Positions 51,253-61,100 of a DNA stretch of 64,000 nucleotides are shown here, one piece after another. The stretch spans positions 186,001 through 250,000 of the forward strand of contig CP030886.1 of NCBI GenBank assembly GCA_006969745.1, written 5' to 3'. The position numbers and the translations under genes were made by a program. This DNA is from Cytophagaceae bacterium. Lineage in GTDB: Bacteria > Bacteroidota > Bacteroidia > Cytophagales > Cyclobacteriaceae. The notes under the pieces are model-generated. The model was not told the origin of the DNA and did no database searches. It saw only the letters and a list, made by a program, of their open reading frames with translations. Positions within the stretch are counted from its first letter, which is position 1. The number at the start of each line of letters is the position of its first letter.

Positions 51253-53199
51253 CTATACCTCCACTCCCTCAGGCTCCACCCACCTGCCATGCTCTTTGAT
51301 CAACTCAATTAGTTCATCAAGTGCCTGTTCCGACGGTACGCCTCTCTTGACAACCTCTTGACCTTTGTAGAGCGTGATCTTTCCTTTCCCTGAACCTACA
51401 TACCCAAAGTCTGCGTCCGCCATCTCGCCCGGGCCATTGACAATGCACCCCATGATCCCGATCTTCACTCCTTTCAGGTGATCCGTTCGCTTGCGAATCA
51501 TAGCAGTAGTTTCTTGCAGATCGAAAAGTGTCCGTCCGCAAGATGGACATGAGATATATTCTGTTTTAGTAATACGGGTTCGAGCTGCCTGTAGGATTCC
51601 AAAGGCGGTGTTATTGTACAGTTTCAACTGATCTATAGACGGTACATTTTCAGGTGAAAGCATAATTCCATCTCCAATCCCATCAATGTATAATGCTCCG
51701 GCATCAGTCGCCGCATAGATCATCAATTCATCTTCTGATAACTCAGGATAAGACTGCTTAAGGACAACCGGAACTTCAATATTTTTGTTGATCAACTCAA
51801 CAACGAACCTTCGAATGCTAGCAGTGGCGTGGGATTGCTCAGAATGCAGAATAAGCACCATATTGGCACTTTTTTCAAGTAAACCAAAGATTGTTTGGTC
51901 GTAATAATCGGTATCGATCAAAATAAAGTTTAACTTCTCATGAAGTGACTCAACCTTATGTAAATCAGCAATTAATGGAAACCTATTTACTTTATCGCTG
52001 CTCTTTTGCCAAATTCCATAATCAACAATCTCTTTGAGTCCATTAGGGAGCATAAATTGTATCGGATTTGAACCTGTATAAATGTAGTCGGCTCCCAGAT
52101 CATTCATCCCCCACTTGTCCAATTCCGGCAAATATGAATGTCCAATTGCCTTCAAGTTTTTGACATCAATTTTCTCAACTTTAGAAAAGTCTGCTATTAC
52201 TCTCGGAACGTTTTCTTTTCCAAAATTCAGTACTTCCATCGTCTCCCTTCGATGATATTCGAATGGATTTATTGGGTACTTATCAATTGGTTTGATTGGC
52301 TGTTGATTAGTCTTTTGCTTGAGACGGTCTACCATGATTTGTGCGACCGGTGCCTCCACCTCCGGTTCTTCCGTAAGCGACACTCTGACCGTATCGCCTA
52401 ATCCATCTTCCAGCAATGTTCCAATACCAACCGCTGACTTAATCCGACCATCCTCAGCTTCCCCAGCTTCAGTAACTCCCAAGTGTAAAGGATAGGGCTC
52501 CAGTCCTTCTTCCTCGAGTTTGTTTACAAGTAAACGATAGGCGTGCACCATTACTTGAGGATTGCTGCTCTTCATTGAAATTACCAGGTCCCTGAAATCC
52601 ATTGCTTCGCATATTCGGATAAACTCCAAAGCTGACTCGACCATACCGAGCGGAGTATCCCCATACCGACTCATGATGCGATCCGAAAGCGAACCATGAT
52701 TGGTACCAATACGCATGGTCGTATTGTTGGCCTTGCAAATTTCTACCAAAGGCGCAAACTTCTCCTCAATTCGCTTAAGCTCATCAGCATACGCTTGATC
52801 AGTATATTCTATTTGTTCAAATTTCTTCTTGTCGGCATAGTTGCCGGGATTTACTCGTACTTTCTCCACAATGGTTGCAGCTAATTCTGCAGCATTTGGC
52901 GTAAAATGAATATCAGCAACTAAAGGCACATTGCATCCTCTATCCCTCAGCTCAGCCTTGATGTTTTCGAGATTTTGAGCCTCCTTGATGCTTGGAGCTG
53001 TAATCCTTACATACTCACAGCCAGCATGTACCATCCGTAAAGTCTGCTCAACAGATCCTTTCGTATCCATGGTATCTACTGTGGTCATGGATTGTACCCG
53101 AATAGGGTTTTCACCACCCAAGGGTACCTCTCCAATAAAAACCTCACGGGCTTTTCTTCTTGAATATTCAGTCAGGCTATTGCAATACTTATGATTCAT
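51253..53199 (-). CDS. ispG: 4-hydroxy-3-methylbut-2-enyl diphosphate synthase, long form
   Basis: The 648-residue iron-sulfur enzyme of the MEP isoprenoid pathway reduces MEcPP to HMBPP. The TIM-barrel N-domain opens G-G-E-N-P-I-R-V-Q-S-M-T-T and includes V-R-V-N-P-G-N-Y-A-D. The C-terminal domain has C-P-S-C-G-R-T and G-C-I-V-N-G-P-G-E, giving three Cys and one Glu for the 4Fe-4S cluster. A middle insertion of about 240 residues makes it the long type found in Bacteroidota, Chlamydiae and plants. Its ATG overlaps the upstream SDR stop (ATGA). Confidence 0.97.
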   Translation of the reverse strand: MNHKYCNSLTEYSRRKAREVFIGEVPLGGENPIRVQSMTTVDTMDTKGSVEQTLRMVHAGCEYVRITAPSIKEAQNLENIKAELRDRGCNVPLVADIHFTPNAAELAATIVEKVRVNPGNYADKKKFEQIEYTDQAYADELKRIEEKFAPLVEICKANNTTMRIGTNHGSLSDRIMSRYGDTPLGMVESALEFIRICEAMDFRDLVISMKSSNPQVMVHAYRLLVNKLEEEGLEPYPLHLGVTEAGEAEDGRIKSAVGIGTLLEDGLGDTVRVSLTEEPEVEAPVAQIMVDRLKQKTNQQPIKPIDKYPINPFEYHRRETMEVLNFGKENVPRVIADFSKVEKIDVKNLKAIGHSYLPELDKWGMNDLGADYIYTGSNPIQFMLPNGLKEIVDYGIWQKSSDKVNRFPLIADLHKVESLHEKLNFILIDTDYYDQTIFGLLEKSANMVLILHSEQSHATASIRRFVVELINKNIEVPVVLKQSYPELSEDELMIYAATDAGALYIDGIGDGIMLSPENVPSIDQLKLYNNTAFGILQAARTRITKTEYISCPSCGRTLFDLQETTAMIRKRTDHLKGVKIGIMGCIVNGPGEMADADFGYVGSGKGKITLYKGQEVVKRGVPSEQALDELIELIKEHGRWVEPEGVEV

Positions 53200-53909
53200 A
53201 TATCTCCTAGTTGTGGTCTAAGCACGATATCCTCCACCACTGTTCGTTCACTCAACCGATAAGTAGCATGTATGGTTTCGGCAATATCTGCAGGCTTCAT
53301 AAACCGCTCTTCCGGAAGCTCTACTCCATCCCAGCTTGGAGTCAGTACAGCACCTGCAAGAATGGATGTTACCCGGATATCAAATTCTTTTAATTCTTCT
53401 CTCAACGCCTGAGAAAAGCCATAGAGTGCAAACTTAGAGATGCTATATGAACCACCATTGGGGTATGCTTTCAAACTGGCTACTGAGCATAAATTGAATA
53501 TATGGCCGCTTCTATCCTTCTTCATTTGAGGTATGATACCCCTGGACACATAATAGGCACTGTATAAATTGGTATTCATCATCTTCTCAAGTGCACCATC
53601 TTCCTCCTCGTGGACTAATCCTGGTATGAAGACACCAGTGTTGTTTATCAAAATCTCAATGGGTTGACCAATCATCCGAATAAACTCAATAAAATCTTTA
53701 GCCCCTTCCTTCTTCGAAAGGTCAGCTGCATAAGTATGAATCAATTGATCGTACTCCTTATGAATCTCTTCGCGTAAAACTGAAAGATCATGTTCGTTGC
53801 GCGAACATGTGGCTATCGGGAATCCATCTTCAGCAAATCGTTGGATAATCGCTTTACCAATTCCCTTAGTTCCGCCAGTTACAACTACTAATCTCTCTGA
53901 ATTATTCAT
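53196..53909 (-). CDS. Short-chain dehydrogenase/reductase
   Basis: The 237-residue NAD(P)-dependent oxidoreductase shows T-G-G-T-K-G-I-G (nucleotide loop), N-N-T-G (NNAG variant) and the active-site order S (Asn-Leu-Cys-Ser-Val-Ala), Y-S-I-S-K (Tyr and Lys). Similar proteins act as 3-ketoacyl or sepiapterin-like reductases, but the substrate cannot be told. It overlaps ispG by four bases (ATGA), so the two are translated together. Confidence 0.92.
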   Translation of the reverse strand: MNNSERLVVVTGGTKGIGKAIIQRFAEDGFPIATCSRNEHDLSVLREEIHKEYDQLIHTYAADLSKKEGAKDFIEFIRMIGQPIEILINNTGVFIPGLVHEEEDGALEKMMNTNLYSAYYVSRGIIPQMKKDRSGHIFNLCSVASLKAYPNGGSYSISKFALYGFSQALREELKEFDIRVTSILAGAVLTPSWDGVELPEERFMKPADIAETIHATYRLSERTVVEDIVLRPQLGDI

Positions 53910-53939
53910 ATTATACTTTTCGGTTATTCCTTAAGGTGT

Positions 53940-53947
53940 TATGTTTG
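53940..53947 (+). promoter_or_regulatory. -7 box before the MlaE-type permease
   Basis: TATGTTTG matches TAnnTTTG and lies 33 bases before the ATG at 53981. The -33 position holds only a T run (53917-53920). Confidence 0.45.
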
Positions 53948-53980
53948 ACAAAGCTAACAATCTTAGCGAACGAAAACTTC

Positions 53981-54724
53981 ATGAAGAGTTTAGGTAAATT
54001 CATCATTTTTTTAGGCCAGTTGTTCGTCAGAAGAGAATCGTTCGGGACGTACGTCACCCGTATCGTTGACGAAAGCATTAAAGTCGGTTACAATTCCGTT
54101 TTTATCGTGGTGATTGTATCTGCTTTTATGGGTGCAGTTACTACCGTTCAAACCGCATACAATCTTATTTCTCCGCTGATTGCAGATCCGATTATTGCTT
54201 TGGTAGTGAGAGACATGACGCTCATAGAGCTTGCACCCACAATTACTGCCATTGTTTATGCGGGTAAGGTTGGGTCAAATATTGCCGGGGAACTTGGCAC
54301 AATGAAAATCACTGAGCAAGTAGATGCGCTTGAAGTAATGGGAATTAATGCTACCTCCTATTTAGTACTTCCTAAAATCATTGCCTCTATTCTAATGTTC
54401 CCTGTTTTGGTAGTTATGGCAGGATTCGTTTCAATTTATGGCGGTTATCTTACAGCACTAATTACCGGTGTGATTTCGGGCAACGACTACATACTTGGAA
54501 TTCAAATGGACTTCATACCTTTTCAGGTGGTATTCGCACTTATTAAAGCAGTTGTTTTCGGATTCTTAGTTGCAGCAATCAGCTCATACAAAGGATACTT
54601 CACTTCGGGTGGTGCTCTGGAAGTTGGTCAATCAAGCACCAATGCTGTTACAAGCAGCTGTATCGCCATTTTGGCAGCAGATTATCTTCTTGCCTATCTA
54701 TTAGCCCCACTGCTTACTCCATGA
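53981..54724 (+). CDS. mlaE: MlaE-family ABC transporter permease
   Basis: The 247-residue inner-membrane permease of the MlaE/YrbE family moves phospholipid-type lipids between the membranes. About five hydrophobic segments are visible, with the conserved V-Q-T-A-Y-N, L-A-P-T-I-T-A-I-V-Y-A-G-K-V-G-S-N-I-A-G-E-L-type block and E-V-M-G-I-N. The ATG at 53981 follows a -7 box; an opening from 53936 precedes transcription. The stop overlaps the ATPase start (ATGA). No MCE-domain (MlaD) gene follows directly. Confidence 0.93.
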   Translation: MKSLGKFIIFLGQLFVRRESFGTYVTRIVDESIKVGYNSVFIVVIVSAFMGAVTTVQTAYNLISPLIADPIIALVVRDMTLIELAPTITAIVYAGKVGSNIAGELGTMKITEQVDALEVMGINATSYLVLPKIIASILMFPVLVVMAGFVSIYGGYLTALITGVISGNDYILGIQMDFIPFQVVFALIKAVVFGFLVAAISSYKGYFTSGGALEVGQSSTNAVTSSCIAILAADYLLAYLLAPLLTP

Positions 54725-55470
54725 TCGAGGTAATAAACATATCGAAATCGTTTGACGGAAAACAGATCCTGCATAGCATCAATGTAGAATTTGAGAGTGG
54801 CAAGACGAATATGATCATTGGAGCTAGCGGAACAGGGAAAAGTGTACTTCTCAAGTGTATTGTTGGCCTAATAGAACCTGATGATGGCAAAGTCGAATTC
54901 AATGGAAGAAGCTTCGCAAACGCTTCGAAAGAGGTACAGACAGAAGTTCGCAGGGAAATGGGAATGCTGTTTCAAGGCAGCGCACTTTTTGATAGCCTCA
55001 CCGTGGAACAAAACGTAATGTTTCCTCTAAATGTACTGACTAAACAAAGTGCGGAAGAAAAAATTGAACGTGTTAACTTTTGCCTTGAGCGAGTTGGTTT
55101 AGAAAATGCTAACGGTAAAATGCCCTCAGAGATATCTGGTGGAATGAAAAAACGAGTTGGAATTGCAAGAGCAATAGTCACCAAACCCAACTACCTTTTT
55201 TGTGATGAACCCAATTCAGGCCTGGACCCTCAAACTTCCATAAAAATTGATAACCTAATAAAGGATATCACCGATGAATATGAGATTACCACGGTTGTAG
55301 TTTCTCATGATATGAACTCAGTACTCGAAATTGGTGATAATGTGAACTTCATGCACGAAGGTCGAATTCTTTGGACAGGCCCAAGTAATGAAATTGGTGA
55401 TTCTGATGTCCAGGAATTAAATGATTTCGTATTTGCAGGCAGGTTGATGAAGATGGTCAAGGGTAAGTGA
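54721..55470 (+). CDS. mlaF: MlaF-type ABC transporter ATP-binding protein
   Basis: The 249-residue ATPase powers the neighbouring permease. It has Walker A G-A-S-G-T-G-K-S, Q-loop L-F-Q-G-S-A-L-F-D, signature S-G-G-M-K-K-R, Walker B F-C-D-E-P and the H-loop V-S-H-D-M. The usual D-E-P-T-S-G-L-D-P reads D-E-P-N-S-G-L-D-P here. The start overlaps the permease stop, so 1:1 synthesis is likely. Confidence 0.94.
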   Translation: MIEVINISKSFDGKQILHSINVEFESGKTNMIIGASGTGKSVLLKCIVGLIEPDDGKVEFNGRSFANASKEVQTEVRREMGMLFQGSALFDSLTVEQNVMFPLNVLTKQSAEEKIERVNFCLERVGLENANGKMPSEISGGMKKRVGIARAIVTKPNYLFCDEPNSGLDPQTSIKIDNLIKDITDEYEITTVVVSHDMNSVLEIGDNVNFMHEGRILWTGPSNEIGDSDVQELNDFVFAGRLMKMVKGK

Positions 55471-55583
55471 TATGACCCTTATTTATTGATCCCTCTGAAA
55501 CTTTCCTAAGATCTAAACCATCTGGTTAATGTAACCTTGATTTAAATATCAAGTTCTTATAGTTAACTCAGACAACTCTCCAG

Positions 55584-58046
55584 ATGATTAAGAATTACTT
55601 CCTAACCTCCTTTCGGCACCTTTTCAAGCAGCGCTTTTTTACTTTTCTCAATGTCCTGGGACTGGCAATAGGACTTACTGCTTTTTGGTTGATTAACCAC
55701 TACGTGTCTTACGAGCGCAGCTATGAAGATTTCATGGAAAATGTTGATGATATCTATCGTGTCCAATTGGATGTTTATCGCAATGGAGAATTGATTTACA
55801 AAAGTTCGGAGAATTATGCAGGTGTAGGAGCCGCTATGAAAGAAGAACTCCCCGAAGTAGTGGAATATGCCAGACTCTACAACATGGGTTCCAAAAACAA
55901 TGTGATTGTCACATGGGAACAAGGTCCAAACGGGCCAGTGGTTTTTAAGCAACAAAAATTCTTATACGCTGATGCGCCTATTCTAAGTCTTTTTTCCTAC
56001 GAAATGATCCAAGGCGATCGAGAAAAAGCACTAGAAGATCCTTTTACCATCGTGATATCTGAAACGATGGCCAAAAATTACTTTGGAGATGAAGATCCAA
56101 TGGGGAAAACATTAAGACTTGAGGATGATGATTTCAATGACGAACCTTGTGTTGTTACCGGAGTGTTCAAAGACCATCCTTCCAATACGCATTTGAAATT
56201 TGACGTTTTGATTTCTTTTCCTACTATATATGGCAGATACGATGGTGCCATCGAACGCTATAAAACGGGATGGGGAAGAAAAGATTATTATACCTATGTT
56301 CAATTAAAAAAGGGCTCAGATCCAAATCTGGTTGAAGAAAAGCTAATTGATCTGGTAAGCAAGTACAAGCCAGAATTAGCTGAACAGAATGGAGAAGATA
56401 TATTGCTCTTGCAGCCTGTTAAAGAAATTCATCTCACTTCAAGACTGACAGATGAAGCCGAAATAAACGGAAATGGAGAAGCTGTCGGGTACCTTGCCAT
56501 CATTGCCTGGTTTATAATCATCATTGCTTGCATCAATTACGTCAATTTAAGTACAGCAAAGTCTGTAGAAAGAGCAAAAGAAGTAGGATTGAGAAAAGTT
56601 GTTGGTTCACAAAAATCTCAATTGATCATTCATTTTTTGATTGAATCAAGCATCATTTTTTTCTTATCGATTCTGATTGCCTTTGTGTTTGTCATTGCAA
56701 TTAATCCTGTCTTTAACCAGATTGGAGGAACACCATCTTCTTTTGTCATTTGGACCCAACCATGGTTTTGGATCAGTGCACTCACTTTTTGGCTTGGTGG
56801 ATCACTACTTACCGGATTTTATCCGGCTATAGTATTGTCGTCATTCAAACCAGTGGAAGTACTCAAAGGCCAATTCAAGGGAAAGGGTGAGGGAATCATG
56901 CTTAGAAGAGCTTTAGTGGTAATGCAATTCACTACCTCCGTTGCCTTGATCATAGGAACGCTTATTGTTTACGAGCAAATGTCCTTTATGCAAAATCAGG
57001 ACCTTGGTTATAGTACAGAGCAAATTATGGTAGTGGAACGTCCCGCAACCCGTGATACATCAAATGTGCAGGCCCAGAATGACTACATGTCATTTAAGAA
57101 TGGCTTGTCTGATCAGCCGATGATATCTGGAGTAGCGGGTTCCGGAATGCTGCCCGGAAAAAAACTTCGTTTCAAAACTCAAGTAAGAAAACTGGATCAA
57201 GAACCAGAGCAGGCGACCACTTTCGCCTTCAGTAGTATGGATTATGAGCTCTTCGATCTGATGAGCATGGAAATGGTCGCCGGTAGAAATTTCTCAAGAG
57301 AATTTATAAAAGACCCGGATACAGCCATTGTAGTCAATGAATACGGAGCTCGGGCGCTGGGATACACGCCCGAAGAAATTGTCGGGAAATATGTATCTAT
57401 CGATCAGTTCAGATGGAAACCTCAAGTTATTGGTGTCCTTAAAAACATTCATAATGAATCTTTGCAGGAAGCTATGCAGCCACTTGGATTTTTCCTGCAG
57501 CAATACAATCATGAATACATGATGGTGAAAATGAGCACAAACAATATAGAAGAAACAGTCGATGTGGTAAAGGCACAGTGGGATCAAAGCTTTGCCGGAA
57601 ACCCATTCGAATTCTTCTTCCTTGATAGTTACTTCGATAGTTATTACCAATCCGAAAAGAGCTTTAGAAATCTGTTCTTAATCTTTACTATCCTTGCCAT
57701 ACTTATAGGCTGTCTCGGTTTATTTGGCCTCTCTTCCTACACTGCGGTACAAAAAACCAAAGAGATTGGAATAAGAAAGGTTCTTGGCTCTTCAACATCG
57801 GGCATCATCAGGCTAATGTTTAAAGACTTCTTGATTTTAATCGGGATTGCCAACCTAATTGCATGGCCGACTGCATGGTATTTCTTGAATGGTTGGTTGG
57901 AAAACTACCCATATCATGTTCCTATCAATTTTGCATTCTTTGGTATAGCGGCTTTCATCGTATTACTAATTGCTTTCCTTACCGTAAGCTTCCACACGTT
58001 CAAAACAGCTCAACTTGACCCGGCTAAGACTTTAAAATATGAGTGA
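55584..58046 (+). CDS. MacB/FtsX-type ABC transporter permease
   Basis: The 820-residue protein has two FtsX-like units: a first membrane helix (about 20-40), a large periplasmic MacB_PCD domain and a block of three helices, then the same again. Both halves carry the K-E-V/I-G-I/L-R-K-V-L/V-G-S motif. This class does not transport across the bilayer but drives mechanotransmission or export of peptides and drugs. Its ATPase is not next to it: the MlaF-like gene upstream belongs to another system and lies over 100 bases away. Substrate is unknown. Confidence 0.9.
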   Translation: MIKNYFLTSFRHLFKQRFFTFLNVLGLAIGLTAFWLINHYVSYERSYEDFMENVDDIYRVQLDVYRNGELIYKSSENYAGVGAAMKEELPEVVEYARLYNMGSKNNVIVTWEQGPNGPVVFKQQKFLYADAPILSLFSYEMIQGDREKALEDPFTIVISETMAKNYFGDEDPMGKTLRLEDDDFNDEPCVVTGVFKDHPSNTHLKFDVLISFPTIYGRYDGAIERYKTGWGRKDYYTYVQLKKGSDPNLVEEKLIDLVSKYKPELAEQNGEDILLLQPVKEIHLTSRLTDEAEINGNGEAVGYLAIIAWFIIIIACINYVNLSTAKSVERAKEVGLRKVVGSQKSQLIIHFLIESSIIFFLSILIAFVFVIAINPVFNQIGGTPSSFVIWTQPWFWISALTFWLGGSLLTGFYPAIVLSSFKPVEVLKGQFKGKGEGIMLRRALVVMQFTTSVALIIGTLIVYEQMSFMQNQDLGYSTEQIMVVERPATRDTSNVQAQNDYMSFKNGLSDQPMISGVAGSGMLPGKKLRFKTQVRKLDQEPEQATTFAFSSMDYELFDLMSMEMVAGRNFSREFIKDPDTAIVVNEYGARALGYTPEEIVGKYVSIDQFRWKPQVIGVLKNIHNESLQEAMQPLGFFLQQYNHEYMMVKMSTNNIEETVDVVKAQWDQSFAGNPFEFFFLDSYFDSYYQSEKSFRNLFLIFTILAILIGCLGLFGLSSYTAVQKTKEIGIRKVLGSSTSGIIRLMFKDFLILIGIANLIAWPTAWYFLNGWLENYPYHVPINFAFFGIAAFIVLLIAFLTVSFHTFKTAQLDPAKTLKYE

Positions 58047-58123
58047 GTAAAGGCTCAGCATTTCTCAGGAAATAATAAATTGTATTCATGTGTACAATAT
58101 TTCTTTAGTTTTAACATTATAGA

Positions 58124-58158
58124 AATATTCAAATGAGTACATTTGATCTTTGAATATT
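58124..58158 (+). promoter_or_regulatory. -7 box within nested inverted repeats before the PKD adhesin gene
   Basis: TACATTTG (58138-58145) matches TAnnTTTG. It is enclosed by AATATTCAAA/TTTGAATATT (58124-58133 with 58149-58158). It overlaps a second repeat TCAAATG-AGTA-CATTTGA (58129-58146). A regulator bound here would cover the promoter. Confidence 0.5.
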
Positions 58159-58170
58159 ACTATTCAACCA

Positions 58171-61100
58171 ATGATCGCCAGGCTTACTCTCACCATTCTC
58201 TTAGCCTTGATCGGACTGCTGGGATTTGGACAATGCAGTTTATTAAGCACCACCATCAGCGTTGACTTCAGCGCAGACGGAACCTGTGCGCCCGTAACGG
58301 TCAATACTTTTACTGTTACTTATACCTTCAATGCCGCTCAAAATCCAGCAGACATTGAAATTCAATTTATTTGGAATGACCCGGCCAATACCACTGAAAC
58401 CATTTCTGGTGCTGGCTTAGTTGTTTCAAACGCTGATCGAACATACCAAGCGACCGCAACACCTTTCCCCTACCCGGATACGGGGCCTGAATGCTTCTTT
58501 GAAGCTCAGGCATTCATTATAGTGGCAGGAGACGTTTGTGAGACTTCTGAACAAACTCAAATCGTACCTTCATGGAATTTTGATGATGAAAACGGTGGCA
58601 TCATCGCCTTTGATCCTGGTCAATATGACATGTGTGAAAATACGGCATTGACCAACGTGGTATTTGATGATGCTTCCACATTCAATTGCAACATCAATGA
58701 TAATCCTGACAATCCAAACCAAATCTCACGATGGGTTCAGTTCGTTTATGGTACTGACCCTGCTCCCGCTGTTGGACGTCTGCGTGACCTAACTGTAGAT
58801 GACGGAGGTCCGGTGACCGTAACAGATAATGCTGGGAACCTTTCTACGCCACTCACTCGAGGTACCGGGGCAGTTATGGTAACTGCCGGTTACTTCGGTC
58901 CGGTCGAAGAAGTTCCTTTTCCGGCTGATGTCCCTATTCACTCTACATTTCCAATTTCCGCTCCTGCCAATGCAGCAAACGTGATAGGAACCACATTTGA
59001 AGTCACCCTTTATAATTGGAATACATGTAACCCATTCAATGGAGATCAAATTGACCCCAACTACGAAGATGCCGTTTTAGAAACATTGGTAATTCAGGTG
59101 ATTCCTCCTCCTGCACCAGATTATGATGCTAGAGATGGCGGGCCCGGTGGACCAATTCTTACTGAATTTTGTATCAATTCTGATATATACTTTGATAATC
59201 AAACACCAGGCGGCCCTTACAATTACTTCTGGCAATTCTTTGATGGTCCACTTGACTCAGATCCTATCTTAGGCACCTCCACGGATGTAAACCCTACTTT
59301 TAACTTCACGTCAGGAGGTACAAAATTGGTACGCCTAACGGCAACAGATCCAAATGCAGACGGAGTTTGTGATGTTATATATGATGACTTTATCAATCTG
59401 TCACCAGATGCAATAGCCGATTTCGAATTTTATGACGGTGCATTTACTGCACCAATCAATCCTGATTTTTGTCAAACAGGAGCCGATGTTTTTACAGTAG
59501 GTTTCAGAGATAACACTGTTGATCAGCCAAATACTGAGTTTAGATATGAGTTTTATAATGAAACCAATATGCTTATCGGGACACAGCCTATAGATGGTTC
59601 TTATTTGCCAGATCCTGTGCCAGATTTCACACGTAATTTTTCAACTGAAGAATATACCATTGTGAGATTAGTGGCTAGAAATACCTCAACCTTATGTGGC
59701 AGTGAAGATCAGGATACTGTATTTGTTTATGGCAGACCACAACCGGTTTTTGCAACCAACGAAGTTTGCGAAGGATTCAGAACTACATTTTCAGGAATAG
59801 CTGATCCCATAACAAGTCTGACAACTCAAGTAAATAACGATGAAGTCAACCTTTACGAATGGGATTTTAGTTACGACGGATCATTCAACATAGAACTTAT
59901 ACGAACAGATAATAGTGACTTTGACTGGTTTCTAGATGGAAATGATATTGCAACTGGTGTGGAGCCTACAACGTCTGTGGCAGGAACATATACTGTAGCG
60001 TTACGGATGACATCTGAAAAGGGTGGCTGCTCAGATCTGATTACGCAATCGGTGACGATCAACGAAAATCCGGATGCACAGCTTTCACATGATGCTACGG
60101 GTGACATTTGTCCTGGAGATGTTATCACATTTACAAACGATTCAAACAATCCCACTTTACCTGGAACTACCTATAGCATAGAAGTTGATCATCCATCCTC
60201 CGGATTTACTTTTTCCATGGCAATTACGCAAATCAACACACCGCTTACATTTGACAACCCGGATGATACCACTAGAACCTTTAGAGCCCAGATACGGGCA
60301 GAAACACCCGATGGATGTGTAACCTTCAGTCCAATTGAAAATTTTCGTGTATCTCCTGACGAAGAAGCAGGATTTGATGATCCTGCATACAATTTTTTCA
60401 ATACCAATTGTTCACCTTGGAATAGCACGATGATTGTAGATGCTGCCACTCAAGGCCTGGCTGCTGATCTCTATCGTTGGACATTGATTGATGCTAATGG
60501 TGTGTTGGCAGGCTACCCTGTGGTACGTAATAGTGGAGATCCAAATTTCAACGAGTTGGACTATGAGATTGTAAACACTTCAACTACCATCATGAATTAT
60601 GCCATGGTATTGGAAGCAGAAAAGGCAGGAGTCTGTATTACAAACGACACGTTTAATATTCAGATAAGCCCTCAACCGCTTGCAGACTTTACAGTGGAAC
60701 GAACCGAGGATTGCGACCAGGTTAATTTCACCCTGGAAGCCACTCAAAAAGGGTTGGCAGACTATGATTGGGCCATTAATCCTGCTCCTGACGTCACTTT
60801 TGGTGCCAATGATGAATTAATGATTTCTTACAATAGAGAAGCAAATGCCGGCAATGACATCAATGCTCAGATCTCATTGATCACTACCAATCTTGCTTCG
60901 TGTCAAAGTGATCCGGAAATCATTAATGAAACGATAGAAAAACAAAGACCAGCAAATACTGTTGATTTTACGTTATCAACAACCACACTGCAATTGCCTG
61001 ATAATACGGTAACTATTACAAACAACAGCACTAATGCCGCCGGGCTCATCTACGAGTGGGACTTTGGGGATGGCAGCACTTTTACCGGATATGATCCAGT

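Noticed and set aside
51317..51550. 77-codon minus-strand frame inside ispG
   Set aside because: It is an alternative frame of the conserved Fe-S domain with no own signal; no frameshift is needed for ispG.
53936..53980. Upstream extension of the MlaE-type permease
   Set aside because: It begins inside the -7 box, so those codons would not be transcribed; the family N-terminus fits the ATG at 53981.
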